The notes beneath the pieces were generated by a model, which ran no database searches, was not told the DNA's origin, and saw only the letters and a program-made list of their open reading frames with translations. This document shows, piece after piece, positions 41,470 to 48,775 of a stretch of DNA of 64,000 nt. Origin of the DNA: an uncultured Spirochaetaceae bacterium. GTDB taxonomy: Bacteria; Spirochaetota; Spirochaetia; Sphaerochaetales; Sphaerochaetaceae. The stretch spans positions 1-64,000 of the forward strand of contig CALXLH010000020.1 in the NCBI GenBank assembly GCA_944389145.1. Reading direction: 5' to 3'. Positions within the stretch are counted from its first letter, which is position 1. Every line of letters starts with the position of its first letter. The position numbers and the translations under genes are program-made.

Positions 41470-42528
41470 ATGAAGGTTCTTCTGGGAATGTCCGGAGGGA
41501 TAGATTCCTCCGTTGCCGCGTATCTCCTGAAGCAGGCAGGCTACGATGTCGAGGGTGTCACGATGCTCATCTGGCGCCCAGATTCGCCGTATCCCGCGCC
41601 TGTATCATCGACATCGTGCTACTGTCCCGATAAGAGCGGGGATCTTGAGCGCATCAGCCGCATCTGCGCTGAGCTTGGCATAAGCCACACGACGATCGAC
41701 TGCTCGTCTGTCTTCGAGCGTGAGGTCCTTTCCAACTTCAGGACAGAGTATATATCTGGCCATACGCCCAATCCCTGCATATGGTGCAATAGCCGCATCA
41801 AGTTCGGCGTGATGTTGGAACTTGCCAGGGAACGGATCCCCTTCGACCTGTTCGCAACCGGACATTATGCCCGCATCGTCCATGATGGCGGGAGCGGCCG
41901 ATATATCCTCAGGCGGGCCAGGGATAGGGCCAAGGATCAGTCTTATTTCCTTTCACGGCTGTCTCAGGAGCAGCTGTCTCGGACGCTCTTTCCCCTGGGG
42001 GACTATACGAAGGCCGAGATAAGGGTTATCGATGAGCGTCTTGGCTTTCATGATAAGGGGGCTCCAGAGAGCCAGGATTTCTATGGATCCGATTACTCTG
42101 ATCTCCTGATGCTCCCAGATAAGGATGGAGAGATTGTCCTTCCTGATGGTACCGTCCTTGGCCATCACAGGGGCTACTGGCATTATACGATAGGACAGCG
42201 CAAGGGACTGGGCGTGGCCTATCATGAGCCGCTTTATGTGACACGCATCATCCCCGAAGAGAATAAGGTAGTCGTGGCGGCTGCCGATGCAAGCGCCTCT
42301 TCCTTCCTTTCTGCCTATGATGTCGTCTATGGCGCGTCGGATCATTTCGATGGCAGGGAGTACACGGTATGCATCCGTAGCATGGACAGAGGAACGCCTG
42401 CCCATGTGGAGGCTTCAGCTGAAGGCTTCACTGTGCATTTCTCAAGGCCGGTGAGGGGCATAGCGCCTGGGCAGAGTGCCGTTGTATATGACGGCGACGC
42501 GGTAGTGGCATCGGGGTTCATATCATGA
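41470..42528 (+). CDS. mnmA: tRNA-specific 2-thiouridylase-like protein MnmA
   Basis: A 352-residue enzyme of tRNA wobble U34 thiolation. PP-loop S-G-G-I-D-S-S (8-14), the N-P-C-I-W-C-N segment with C103 and C106, D-Q-S-Y-F-L, and T-I-G-Q-R-K-G-L-G in the middle domain are typical. The second catalytic cysteine (usually in S-x-x-I-C-F) is absent: the segment reads E-S-Q-D-F-Y-G (200-206). Extra cysteines occur at 50 and 52 (S-C-Y-C-P). ATG 41470 is chosen because TATGCT ends 7 nt before it; 41458 is an alternative. It overlaps the next gene by 4 bases. Confidence 0.88.
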   Translation: MKVLLGMSGGIDSSVAAYLLKQAGYDVEGVTMLIWRPDSPYPAPVSSTSCYCPDKSGDLERISRICAELGISHTTIDCSSVFEREVLSNFRTEYISGHTPNPCIWCNSRIKFGVMLELARERIPFDLFATGHYARIVHDGGSGRYILRRARDRAKDQSYFLSRLSQEQLSRTLFPLGDYTKAEIRVIDERLGFHDKGAPESQDFYGSDYSDLLMLPDKDGEIVLPDGTVLGHHRGYWHYTIGQRKGLGVAYHEPLYVTRIIPEENKVVVAAADASASSFLSAYDVVYGASDHFDGREYTVCIRSMDRGTPAHVEASAEGFTVHFSRPVRGIAPGQSAVVYDGDAVVASGFIS

Positions 42529-43007
42529 AGCTGCGCAAGGCTGACAGAACCGAGGCCGCGGAAGTCTACCGCATGATAGAGGAGCGCGTTGAATGGATGG
42601 AGCGAAGCGGCAAGCGGTCCTGGAACAGCTCTGATTATCTCTCCATATTCCCGCTTCCGTACTTCGAGAGGATGGCTGACGAAGGGGCCTTGCATGTCCT
42701 CTGCGAAGGCTCTGATATCCTTGCCGCCGCAGTCATCCTTGAATCCGATGAGAGGTGGCCGGAGGGCGGAAGCGCCCTGTACATACACAATCTTGTATCG
42801 CGGATCGGCAGCAAGGGCTCAGGACGAAGGCTCATAGAAAGCGCTGAGGCCCTTGCCCGGAAGCGTTGCAAGTCTGAGCTCAGGCTCGATGCCGCTACGG
42901 ATAATGCATCCCTTCTTTCCTATTACCATGCAGAGGGCTTCATCGATTCAGGCTTCTGCTCTGAAGGGACTTATGAAGGCACGAGGCTGAGAAAGCTGGT
43001 ATACTGA
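42525..43007 (+). CDS. GNAT-like acetyltransferase
   Basis: A 160-residue protein whose start overlaps the mnmA stop. M-K-L-R-K-A-D-R-T-E-A-A-E-V-Y opens the fold. I-H-N-L-V-S-R and the S-K-G-S-G-R-R-L-I loop correspond to the acetyl-CoA-binding strand and turn, and L-R-L-D-A-A-T-D-N-A-S-L-L-S-Y-Y-H-A-E-G-F closes it. The substrate is unknown. It sits between mnmA and nagB, all in one direction. Confidence 0.82.
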   Translation: MKLRKADRTEAAEVYRMIEERVEWMERSGKRSWNSSDYLSIFPLPYFERMADEGALHVLCEGSDILAAAVILESDERWPEGGSALYIHNLVSRIGSKGSGRRLIESAEALARKRCKSELRLDAATDNASLLSYYHAEGFIDSGFCSEGTYEGTRLRKLVY

Positions 43008-43021
43008 TATAGGAGGTTCTC

Positions 43022-43831
43022 ATGAGAGTGATAATTGAGCCGGATTACGACAGGATGTCGCTCTGGGCTGCAAGGTATATAGCGCGCAAGCTGAAGGAGC
43101 ATTCGAGAAGCGGGGAAAGCCGTCCGTTCGTGCTTGGCCTTCCCACCGGATCATCGCCGATCGGGACGTATAAGGAGCTTATAAGGCTCAACAAGGCTGG
43201 ATTCATCTCATTCAGGAACGTTGTCACGTTCAATATGGATGAGTATGTCGGCCTTCCTGAGGAACATGAGCAAAGCTATCATACGTTCATGCGTGAAAAC
43301 TTCTTCAGCCATGTGGATATACCGGCGGAGAATACGAACATGCTTGACGGCAATGCTGCTGACGTGGAGAAGGAGTGCCGGCGCTATGAGGAGAAGATTG
43401 CCTCATATGGCGGCATAGATCTCTTCCTCGGTGGCATCGGGGCCGATGGGCACATCGCGTTCAATGAGCCGTTCAGCTCGCTTTCATCGCATACGAGATG
43501 CAAGACACTTACCTATGATACGAAGGTCATGAACTCACGCTTCTTCGATGGCAATATAGCGGCAGTGCCGTCTACCGCGCTCACTGTCGGTATCAAGACG
43601 ATAACCGATGCCAGGGAAGTGATGATCCTCGTCAACGGCCATTCGAAGTCCAGAGCCCTGCAGCATACGATAGAGGGCGGGGTGTCGCAGATGTGGACAG
43701 GCTCTGCGCTGCAGCTCCATCCTCGTGCGATCATCGTCTGCGATGAGGCGGCATGTGATGAGCTTAAGGTAGGGACATATCGATACTTCAAGGATATCGA
43801 GCGGGGAAACCTCGAACCGATGTCCATCTGA
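43022..43831 (+). CDS. nagB: Glucosamine-6-phosphate deaminase
   Basis: Converts glucosamine-6-phosphate to fructose-6-phosphate and ammonia in amino-sugar use. 269 residues, normal. Conserved blocks: [32 protein letters not shown] and the lid region T-V-G-I-K-T. The start follows AGGAGG. No nagA is adjacent. A strong hairpin follows the stop. Confidence 0.96.
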   Translation: MRVIIEPDYDRMSLWAARYIARKLKEHSRSGESRPFVLGLPTGSSPIGTYKELIRLNKAGFISFRNVVTFNMDEYVGLPEEHEQSYHTFMRENFFSHVDIPAENTNMLDGNAADVEKECRRYEEKIASYGGIDLFLGGIGADGHIAFNEPFSSLSSHTRCKTLTYDTKVMNSRFFDGNIAAVPSTALTVGIKTITDAREVMILVNGHSKSRALQHTIEGGVSQMWTGSALQLHPRAIIVCDEAACDELKVGTYRYFKDIERGNLEPMSI

Positions 43832-43837
43832 ATATCC

Positions 43838-43862
43838 GTCCCCTGCTTAACCGGCAGGGGAC
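43838..43862 (+). terminator. Hairpin after nagB
   Basis: GTCCCCTGC (43838-43846) pairs perfectly with GCAGGGGAC (43854-43862). The following ATCCTATATCC is not a clear T run. Confidence 0.6.
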
Positions 43863-43932
43863 ATCCTATATCCTGATTAGTTTATTATGATGGTGTTTAA
43901 TTCCTATTAAAGAATGTTATATCGATTAGAAA

Positions 43933-43954
43933 GGAAGGGCATTGCTGCCCTTCC
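43933..43954 (-). terminator. Terminator of the flavodoxin operon
   Basis: GGAAGGGCA and TGCCCTTCC pair perfectly around a 4-nt loop. Read on the minus strand the hairpin is followed by TTTCTAAT. It begins 7 bases after the flavodoxin stop. Confidence 0.75.
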
Positions 43955-43960
43955 GCAAGC

Positions 43961-44377
43961 TCAAAGGAGAGATTCCGCAGCTTCAGTGAGTTCTGCTATT
44001 GCCGCATCATCCGGTGATTCCTGGCATATCACCGGATCATGGGCGAGGATCGCTCCGTCTGCCTTGCATCTTTCCTCCCAGTTCCGCATCCACTCGCCAT
44101 CGCCCCAGCCATATGAGCCGAATAGGATGAGCTTCTTGCCGCTGAGGCTGCCCTCGACCGATGCGAACATCGGCTCGAACGCTTCTTCCTCCAGCACTTC
44201 CTGCCCCATGGCGGGGCAGCCGAAGGCTATCGCATCATAGTCTCCGATCATAGCGGCACTGAATGATTCGGGTGCTATCCTATCTACCTCTGCCCTGCCA
44301 TGGAGAGCGTTATCCACAGCATCTGCCATCGCTTCGGTATTGCCGGTTCCTGAATAATAGACTAAAGCTATCTTCAT
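43961..44377 (-). CDS. Flavodoxin
   Basis: A 138-residue FMN electron carrier. The phosphate loop Y-Y-S-G-T-G-N-T-E-A is at residues ~7-16, F-G-C-P-A-M-G and F-G-S-Y-G-W-G-D-G-E are the other FMN contacts. Flavodoxins commonly replace ferredoxin when iron is scarce. It lies 21 bases after a DUF3793 gene whose promoter region has two GTTAGC palindromes, so iron-controlled expression is likely. AGGAGG precedes the start. Confidence 0.94.
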   Translation of the reverse strand: MKIALVYYSGTGNTEAMADAVDNALHGRAEVDRIAPESFSAAMIGDYDAIAFGCPAMGQEVLEEEAFEPMFASVEGSLSGKKLILFGSYGWGDGEWMRNWEERCKADGAILAHDPVICQESPDDAAIAELTEAAESLL

Positions 44378-44398
44378 ATATTCCTCCTAAATTCGTTT

Positions 44399-44938
44399 TC
44401 AAGCCGTGATGCAGAGCTGTGCCAGCGGCACTCCTCTGCTGTATGAGCGGATGTATGCCTGGCGGCATCTCTCATAGATTCCCTGTATATATGCTGCTTT
44501 CTCTATGTTGCTGTAGACCTTCCACAGGCCGGAGTAGGCATAGTCCCTGCCGCCATTCCTGATGAAGCCTTCCACATCGAGCGGGGGATAGGAGAGGAAG
44601 AGTCCGACCTCGTGCGGAAAGCCCGTGGAACGAAAGCGTTCCTTCAGATGCGCGAGAAGATCATCAAGCGTCGCATCCGCTGGGTATCCGACCTGATGGA
44701 GCAGCCTCTGGGCAGCCTTATCCTGCAGCTCCTCCCAGAGCCTTTTCCTCCTGTATACCAGGAGGAGCTTTTCTCCCTTGACGTTGGTCAGCGTCAGGAA
44801 CGACAGGCCTTTTTCCTCAAGTTCCTTGCGGGAGAAGCTTCCTTTCCCGTCAAGGCTCTTCAGGGCTATGAGGGAGCCTCCCTTCATCGCCGCGAGAGTG
44901 GGAGAAGAGTGGATCACTAGAAGATCAGAGAGTGTCAT
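44399..44938 (-). CDS. DUF3793 family protein
   Basis: A 179-residue protein of unknown biochemical role. Features that recall DUF3793 proteins are H-S-S-P-T-L-A-A-M-K-G-G-S-L near the N terminus, the basic L-V-Y-R-R-K-R-L block, H-E-V-G-L-F-L-S-Y-P-P-L-D-V-E-G-F and the Y-S-G-L-W-K-V-Y segment. From memory, such genes are often next to flavodoxin or iron-uptake genes in anaerobes, as here. I chose ATG 44938, 5 nt after GGAGG; 44941 and 44956 are upstream in frame, and 44956 falls inside the GTTAGC box. Confidence 0.8.
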   Translation of the reverse strand: MTLSDLLVIHSSPTLAAMKGGSLIALKSLDGKGSFSRKELEEKGLSFLTLTNVKGEKLLLVYRRKRLWEELQDKAAQRLLHQVGYPADATLDDLLAHLKERFRSTGFPHEVGLFLSYPPLDVEGFIRNGGRDYAYSGLWKVYSNIEKAAYIQGIYERCRQAYIRSYSRGVPLAQLCITA

Positions 44939-44948
44939 CATTGCCTCC

Positions 44949-44964
44949 GTTAGCATAAGCTAAC
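44949..44964. promoter_or_regulatory. GTTAGC-N4-GCTAAC box A of the DUF3793-flavodoxin operon
   Basis: GTTAGC-ATAA-GCTAAC, a perfect 6+6 palindrome just upstream of the Shine-Dalgarno. It lies downstream of the -10 candidate TATAGT (44973-44968), so a bound repressor would block the start of transcription. Confidence 0.7.
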
Positions 44965-44982
44965 TAGACTATAGCATACAAA

Positions 44983-44998
44983 GTTAGGCTTTGCTAAC
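44983..44998. promoter_or_regulatory. GTTAGC-N4-GCTAAC box B of the DUF3793-flavodoxin operon
   Basis: GTTAGG-CTTT-GCTAAC, one mismatch from the box A palindrome, centred 34 bp upstream of it and overlapping the -35 region. Two boxes about three helical turns apart suggest cooperative binding. Confidence 0.65.
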
Positions 44999-45094
44999 CA
45001 CCTTGCGCCATTTTTCTGTCTTTTCTGCCTTGCATGAAGCTGGCTGCGGGATCGCCTGATTTAGTGTATGCTGTCTCATTGCAGGAGATGAGAG

Positions 45095-46066
45095 ATGGGC
45101 GGAAGAAGGATAGGAGTGATCGGTAGCCTTAACGTGGATTATGTCTCGTATGTCAGGAAGAGTCCTGAAAGGGGCGAGACCGTATTAGCTGATGATTTCT
45201 CCATCGTCCCAGGGGGAAAGGGTGCGAATCAGGCCTTTGCCTTAGGCCGGATAGGCTGTGATGTGTCTATGTTCGGCCTAGTCGGCGATGATGATAACGG
45301 GAAGCTTGGCCTGGCGAATCTTGAATCGGCCGGCGTTGATGTCAGCGGAGTCGAGGTATGCAGTGCTCCTACGGGACTTGCCCTGATCACCGTGGCTGAG
45401 GACGGTGACAATAGCATCGTTGTCGTTCAAGGTGCGAATAAGAAGGTAGGCAGGGAGTACATCGACAGGAAGTTCAGCGAGATATGCCGGTGCGATATCA
45501 TCGTGTTCCAGATGGAGATACCGAAGGAGACCGTGCTGTATGCGGCGAAGAGGCTCAAGGATGAGGGGAAGGTGATAATCCTGGATCCTGCGCCTGTTCC
45601 TGACGGCTTTCCGGATGAGCTTCTCGGATATGCCGATTACATAAAGCCGAATGAGACCGAGCTCGTGCGGCTATCGGGGCTGCCAGCGTCAGGGTTCTCC
45701 ATTGAGGAGGCTTGCCGCCTTCTTATAAGGCGAGGCGCAGCCTGCATCCTGGCCAGTGCCGGTCCTGAAGGTGCCTTCTGCATGGATCGGAGCGGGAACC
45801 TTAGGCATTTCCCCTCATACGAGGTCGATGTGATAGACACCACTGCAGCCGGGGACAGCTTCACGGCATCCTTTGCCTATGGTATCGCAAACGGATTCTC
45901 TTTCGATGATTCTGTCAGGCTGGCAGTTGAGGTGTCGACGATCGTCGTACAGCGGAAGGGGGCTCAATCCTCCATACCGGAAAGAAGGGAGATCCTGAGC
46001 CTGATAGAGCGGCTCGGGATTCCTGCAGGACGGAAGGCAGGGATTGCCTTCGGCGGCAATCCCTGA
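45095..46066 (+). CDS. Ribokinase-like PfkB sugar kinase
   Basis: A 323-residue carbohydrate kinase. The N-terminal PfkB signature V-P-G-G-K-G-A-N-Q-A-F-A-L-G-R (residues ~40-54) and the C-terminal D-T-T-A-A-G-D-S-F-T-A-S-F with the catalytic aspartate match ribokinase closely. N-x-D near residue 13 in G-S-L-N-V-D also fits. No ribose transporter is adjacent, so the sugar is not certain. GGAGATGAGAG precedes the ATG. The terminator stem lies partly inside the last codons. Confidence 0.87.
   Translation: MGGRRIGVIGSLNVDYVSYVRKSPERGETVLADDFSIVPGGKGANQAFALGRIGCDVSMFGLVGDDDNGKLGLANLESAGVDVSGVEVCSAPTGLALITVAEDGDNSIVVVQGANKKVGREYIDRKFSEICRCDIIVFQMEIPKETVLYAAKRLKDEGKVIILDPAPVPDGFPDELLGYADYIKPNETELVRLSGLPASGFSIEEACRLLIRRGAACILASAGPEGAFCMDRSGNLRHFPSYEVDVIDTTAAGDSFTASFAYGIANGFSFDDSVRLAVEVSTIVVQRKGAQSSIPERREILSLIERLGIPAGRKAGIAFGGNP
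46039..46064 (+). terminator. Terminator overlapping the end of the sugar kinase gene
   Basis: AGGGATTGCC (46039-46048) pairs perfectly with GGCAATCCCT (46055-46064) around a TTCGGC loop. The stem includes the last seven sense codons and reaches into the stop codon. A convergent gene ends 11 bases away. Confidence 0.65.
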
Positions 46067-46076
46067 TGCCTGATGC

Positions 46077-47180
46077 CTATCTGACCGTTATCAGATTGTA
46101 TTCCATCGTTCCAAGCCCTATGCTCTGGGCATATTCCAGACCCTGCTTCCAGCTCGTGTTCGGATGTATGTCATCGAAATGGTCGTGATGGGTATGCTCT
46201 GACTCGGAGAGCATCGTGTTCGGATTCACGGGCATCCTGTTCACGGCATCGGCGCAGGCCTTATCTAGCGCTACCGGATCGAATGAGGCGAATATGCCGA
46301 TGTTGGGTACTATCGGAGCATCGTTCTCGTTGTGGCAGTCGCAGTTGGGGGAGATATCCGCGGCAATCGCGATATGAAAATGCTCCCGTCCCTGAAGGAC
46401 TGCCTTGGAGTACTCCATCATGCGGCAGTTCAGCTCCTCATTGGAGTTGTCTGCGCCTGCCACGATCGCGTCCTTGGGGCAGATCGCTATGCAGCGTCCG
46501 CATCCTACGCATCTGTCATGGTTGATGCGGCACCTGCCATCGATGAACTCCTGCGCAGAATGCGCGCAGATCTTCTCGCAGCGGCGGCATCCTATGCAAA
46601 GCTCCTCCTTCACGACAGGCTTTCCCGCAGCGTGCATCTCCATCTTGCCTCGTCTTGAGCCTGAGCCCATGCCGATGTTCTTCAGAGCCCCTCCGAATCC
46701 TGTCGATTCATGTCCCTTGAAGTGTGAGAGGGAGATGATGATATCCGCATCCATTATCGCGCGGCCGATCTTTGCCTCATGAACGTATCTGCCGTCTACG
46801 GGCACCTCGACCTCATCATTTCCCTTGAGACCGTCTGCGATGATAACATGGCAGCCTGTGGTAAGCGGCGTGAAGCCGTTCTCGTCAGCGCTTGCCAGAT
46901 GCTCCAGGGCATTCTTGCGGCCTCCGACGTAAAGCGTGTTGCAGTCTGTCAGGAATGGCTTCCCGCCAAGCCTCTTGACCTCATCAGCGACGCATCTAGC
47001 CCAGTTCGGACGGAGGAAGGCGAGGTTGCCTGGCTCTCCGAAATGCATCTTGATCGCGACGAAATGATCGCTGAAGCCTATTGTCTCCATTCCGGCCCTT
47101 CTCATCACCTTCCTGAGCTTATCAAGGAGGCTGTTGCCGAAACCCGTCCTCATGTCTGAGAAGAATACATCGCTAGCCAT
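46077..47180 (-). CDS. DUF362 protein with two [4Fe-4S] ferredoxin motifs
   Basis: A 367-residue iron-sulphur protein. The N-terminal DUF362 domain covers residues ~1-185 (V-A-I-K-M-H-F-G-E-P-G-N, then S-L-S-H-F-K-G-H). Two cluster motifs follow: C-I-G-C-R-R-C-E-K-I-C and C-V-G-C-G-R-C-I-A-I-C-P. A C-terminal domain has S-P-N-C-D-C-H and D-P-V-A-L-D-K-A-C. The family is common in anaerobes, with unknown substrate. It lies 1 base after the GDPD gene, in an apparent three-gene operon with trmJ. Confidence 0.88.
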   Translation of the reverse strand: MASDVFFSDMRTGFGNSLLDKLRKVMRRAGMETIGFSDHFVAIKMHFGEPGNLAFLRPNWARCVADEVKRLGGKPFLTDCNTLYVGGRKNALEHLASADENGFTPLTTGCHVIIADGLKGNDEVEVPVDGRYVHEAKIGRAIMDADIIISLSHFKGHESTGFGGALKNIGMGSGSRRGKMEMHAAGKPVVKEELCIGCRRCEKICAHSAQEFIDGRCRINHDRCVGCGRCIAICPKDAIVAGADNSNEELNCRMMEYSKAVLQGREHFHIAIAADISPNCDCHNENDAPIVPNIGIFASFDPVALDKACADAVNRMPVNPNTMLSESEHTHHDHFDDIHPNTSWKQGLEYAQSIGLGTMEYNLITVR

Positions 47181-47181
47181 G

Positions 47182-47985
47182 TCAGTTCCTTATTCCCATC
47201 TCCCTGGCAACATTTATCAGCAGCCTGGGGTTATCAGTCATTATCGTATCGACGCCCATTGAGTAGAGGCGCCTCATCTCTTCTTCCTCGTTTATCGTCC
47301 AGACCATCACGACAGCTCCCCGCTTATGCATCTCACGCACGAAGCGTTCGTTCACGACCGTTATTCCATACTGCCTTACAGGTATCTGGAAGATGATCTT
47401 CCTGTCGAAGGAACGCGGAAGGAGGCCCATCTTGCCTCTTAGCACCAGCGGCACTACCTCCTTTGTCGTGATGGACGTGAGTATATCCGGAGCGGCAGAC
47501 CTGAGGCGCTTCAGGTTCCCGTAGTGGAAGGAGGCGACGCAGATGCGCCTCTCCGCCTTATGGGCCCGGATAACGGAAAGGAAGCGATCTACTATGTCCG
47601 GCTCCTGGCTCTTTAGATCTATGTTGAATCGCTCCTCGGGACAGGCCTCAAGCGCTTCTGAGAGCGTTGCCAGCCTCACGCCCTTGCCTCGGAACGGATA
47701 GCTCCTGCCTCCATCAGCGGTGAATGTGTATCCGGCGTCATATCGCTTCAGCTCGGCAAGCGTATGGCTTTCTATCGTACCCGTGCCGTCGGTGTTGCGC
47801 TCAAGCGTGGGATCGTGCCATATGACGATCTCTCCATCCGCAGTGAGATGAACGTCAGTCTCTATCACATCGATGCCGAGAGAGGCTGCGCTCCTGAATG
47901 CCTCCAGCGTATTCTCCGGGAAGAAGGCCGAGTCTCCGCGATGGGCGACCACCCGTGGCATCGGATCGAGGAAATCAAGATTCAT
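47182..47985 (-). CDS. Glycerophosphodiester phosphodiesterase family protein
   Basis: A 267-residue TIM-barrel phosphodiesterase. A-H-R-G-D-S near residue 14, P-E-N-T-L-E-A-F, E-T-D-V-H-L-T-A-D-G and W-H-D-P-T-L-E-R-N-T-D-G-T-G give the complete metal and catalytic set. The C terminus has V-W-T-I-N and T-D-N-P-R. No signal peptide, so it acts in the cytoplasm on glycerophosphodiesters. It overlaps trmJ by 11 bases. Confidence 0.93.
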   Translation of the reverse strand: MNLDFLDPMPRVVAHRGDSAFFPENTLEAFRSAASLGIDVIETDVHLTADGEIVIWHDPTLERNTDGTGTIESHTLAELKRYDAGYTFTADGGRSYPFRGKGVRLATLSEALEACPEERFNIDLKSQEPDIVDRFLSVIRAHKAERRICVASFHYGNLKRLRSAAPDILTSITTKEVVPLVLRGKMGLLPRSFDRKIIFQIPVRQYGITVVNERFVREMHKRGAVVMVWTINEEEEMRRLYSMGVDTIMTDNPRLLINVAREMGIRN

Positions 47986-48718
47986 CGCTGGCCCCCTTGT
48001 GCCGTGAGATCAGCTCGGCTTTCCTGAATATCTTTTCGAATCTCTGCATCTCGCTCTCCGAGAGCGCGGCCCTCTCGCATATGTCTGCCAGGAGCTGCTC
48101 TGTCCATTTCCTCTCGTCTGCAAGCTTGAAGTATCCCATTGCCTCAAGATGGTCCGCCATCTCATGTCCGGCCATCCTGACCCTCTCATGCGATACCGCG
48201 GTCATGCCCGTAGGATATTTCGCGGCTCCCTGGAAGAGCGCATAGCATATTATCTGCACGGCCTGGGAGAGATTGAGCGACGGAAAGCGCTCGGACGTGT
48301 CTATCGTGACGATCGAGGAGCATGCGGCGACCTCATCATCTGTCAGCCCATCCGATTCCCTTCCGAACACGATGGAGATGTCTCCGTCGGGGAGTTCCTT
48401 CAGCTTCCTCGCAAGCTGCTCCGGCGAATATGCGCTCATCTTGCGGAACTTTCCCCTGCGCCTGGTGGCTCCGACGGTGAAGATGCTGCCTCTGAGCGCT
48501 TCTTCAAGGGTGTCGAAGCGTTCTGCCCTTTCCCATACGTCCGAGGCGTGAAGCGCCAGCGTCCTGACCCTGTCCTCGTCATATCCGCGCCCGCCTACGA
48601 TCACCAGGCGCTCTATTCCCATCGTCTTCGCCGCACGGCACGCAGAGCCTATGTTCGCCCCGTCCTGCGTATCGACAAGGACTATGCGTACCCGCTGAAG
48701 ATATCCATCTCTTTCCAT
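47975..48718 (-). CDS. TrmH/SpoU-family RNA 2'-O-methyltransferase (TrmJ-like)
   Basis: A 247-residue SPOUT methyltransferase. Motif 1 is N-I-G-S-A-C-R-A-A-K-T-M-G, motif 2 is I-V-F-G-R-E-S-D-G-L and motif 3 is P-S-L-N-L-S-Q-A-V-Q-I, all needed for the knot and SAM binding. The C-terminal helical extension of ~70 residues matches TrmJ, which modifies position 32 of tRNAs. TACAAT ends 7 nt before the ATG and no Shine-Dalgarno sequence is present. Divergent from the AI-2E permease gene 57 bases away. Confidence 0.88.
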   Translation of the reverse strand: MERDGYLQRVRIVLVDTQDGANIGSACRAAKTMGIERLVIVGGRGYDEDRVRTLALHASDVWERAERFDTLEEALRGSIFTVGATRRRGKFRKMSAYSPEQLARKLKELPDGDISIVFGRESDGLTDDEVAACSSIVTIDTSERFPSLNLSQAVQIICYALFQGAAKYPTGMTAVSHERVRMAGHEMADHLEAMGYFKLADERKWTEQLLADICERAALSESEMQRFEKIFRKAELISRHKGASDES

Positions 48719-48725
48719 GGCGCTG

Positions 48726-48768
48726 ATTGTATTCCGTATTGCGTGTTTTTGCCATAGCGAGGTATAAT
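48726..48768. promoter_or_regulatory. Divergent promoter pair for trmJ-like gene and AI-2E family gene
   Basis: Minus strand: TACAAT (48731-48726) with weak TGGCAA 17 nt upstream; the start codon lies 7 nt downstream. Plus strand: TTGCGT (48739-48744), 18-nt spacer, TATAAT (48763-48768); the start codon lies 7 nt downstream. The two elements interleave within 43 bases and neither gene has a Shine-Dalgarno sequence. Confidence 0.55.
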
Positions 48769-48775
48769 TCCCACC

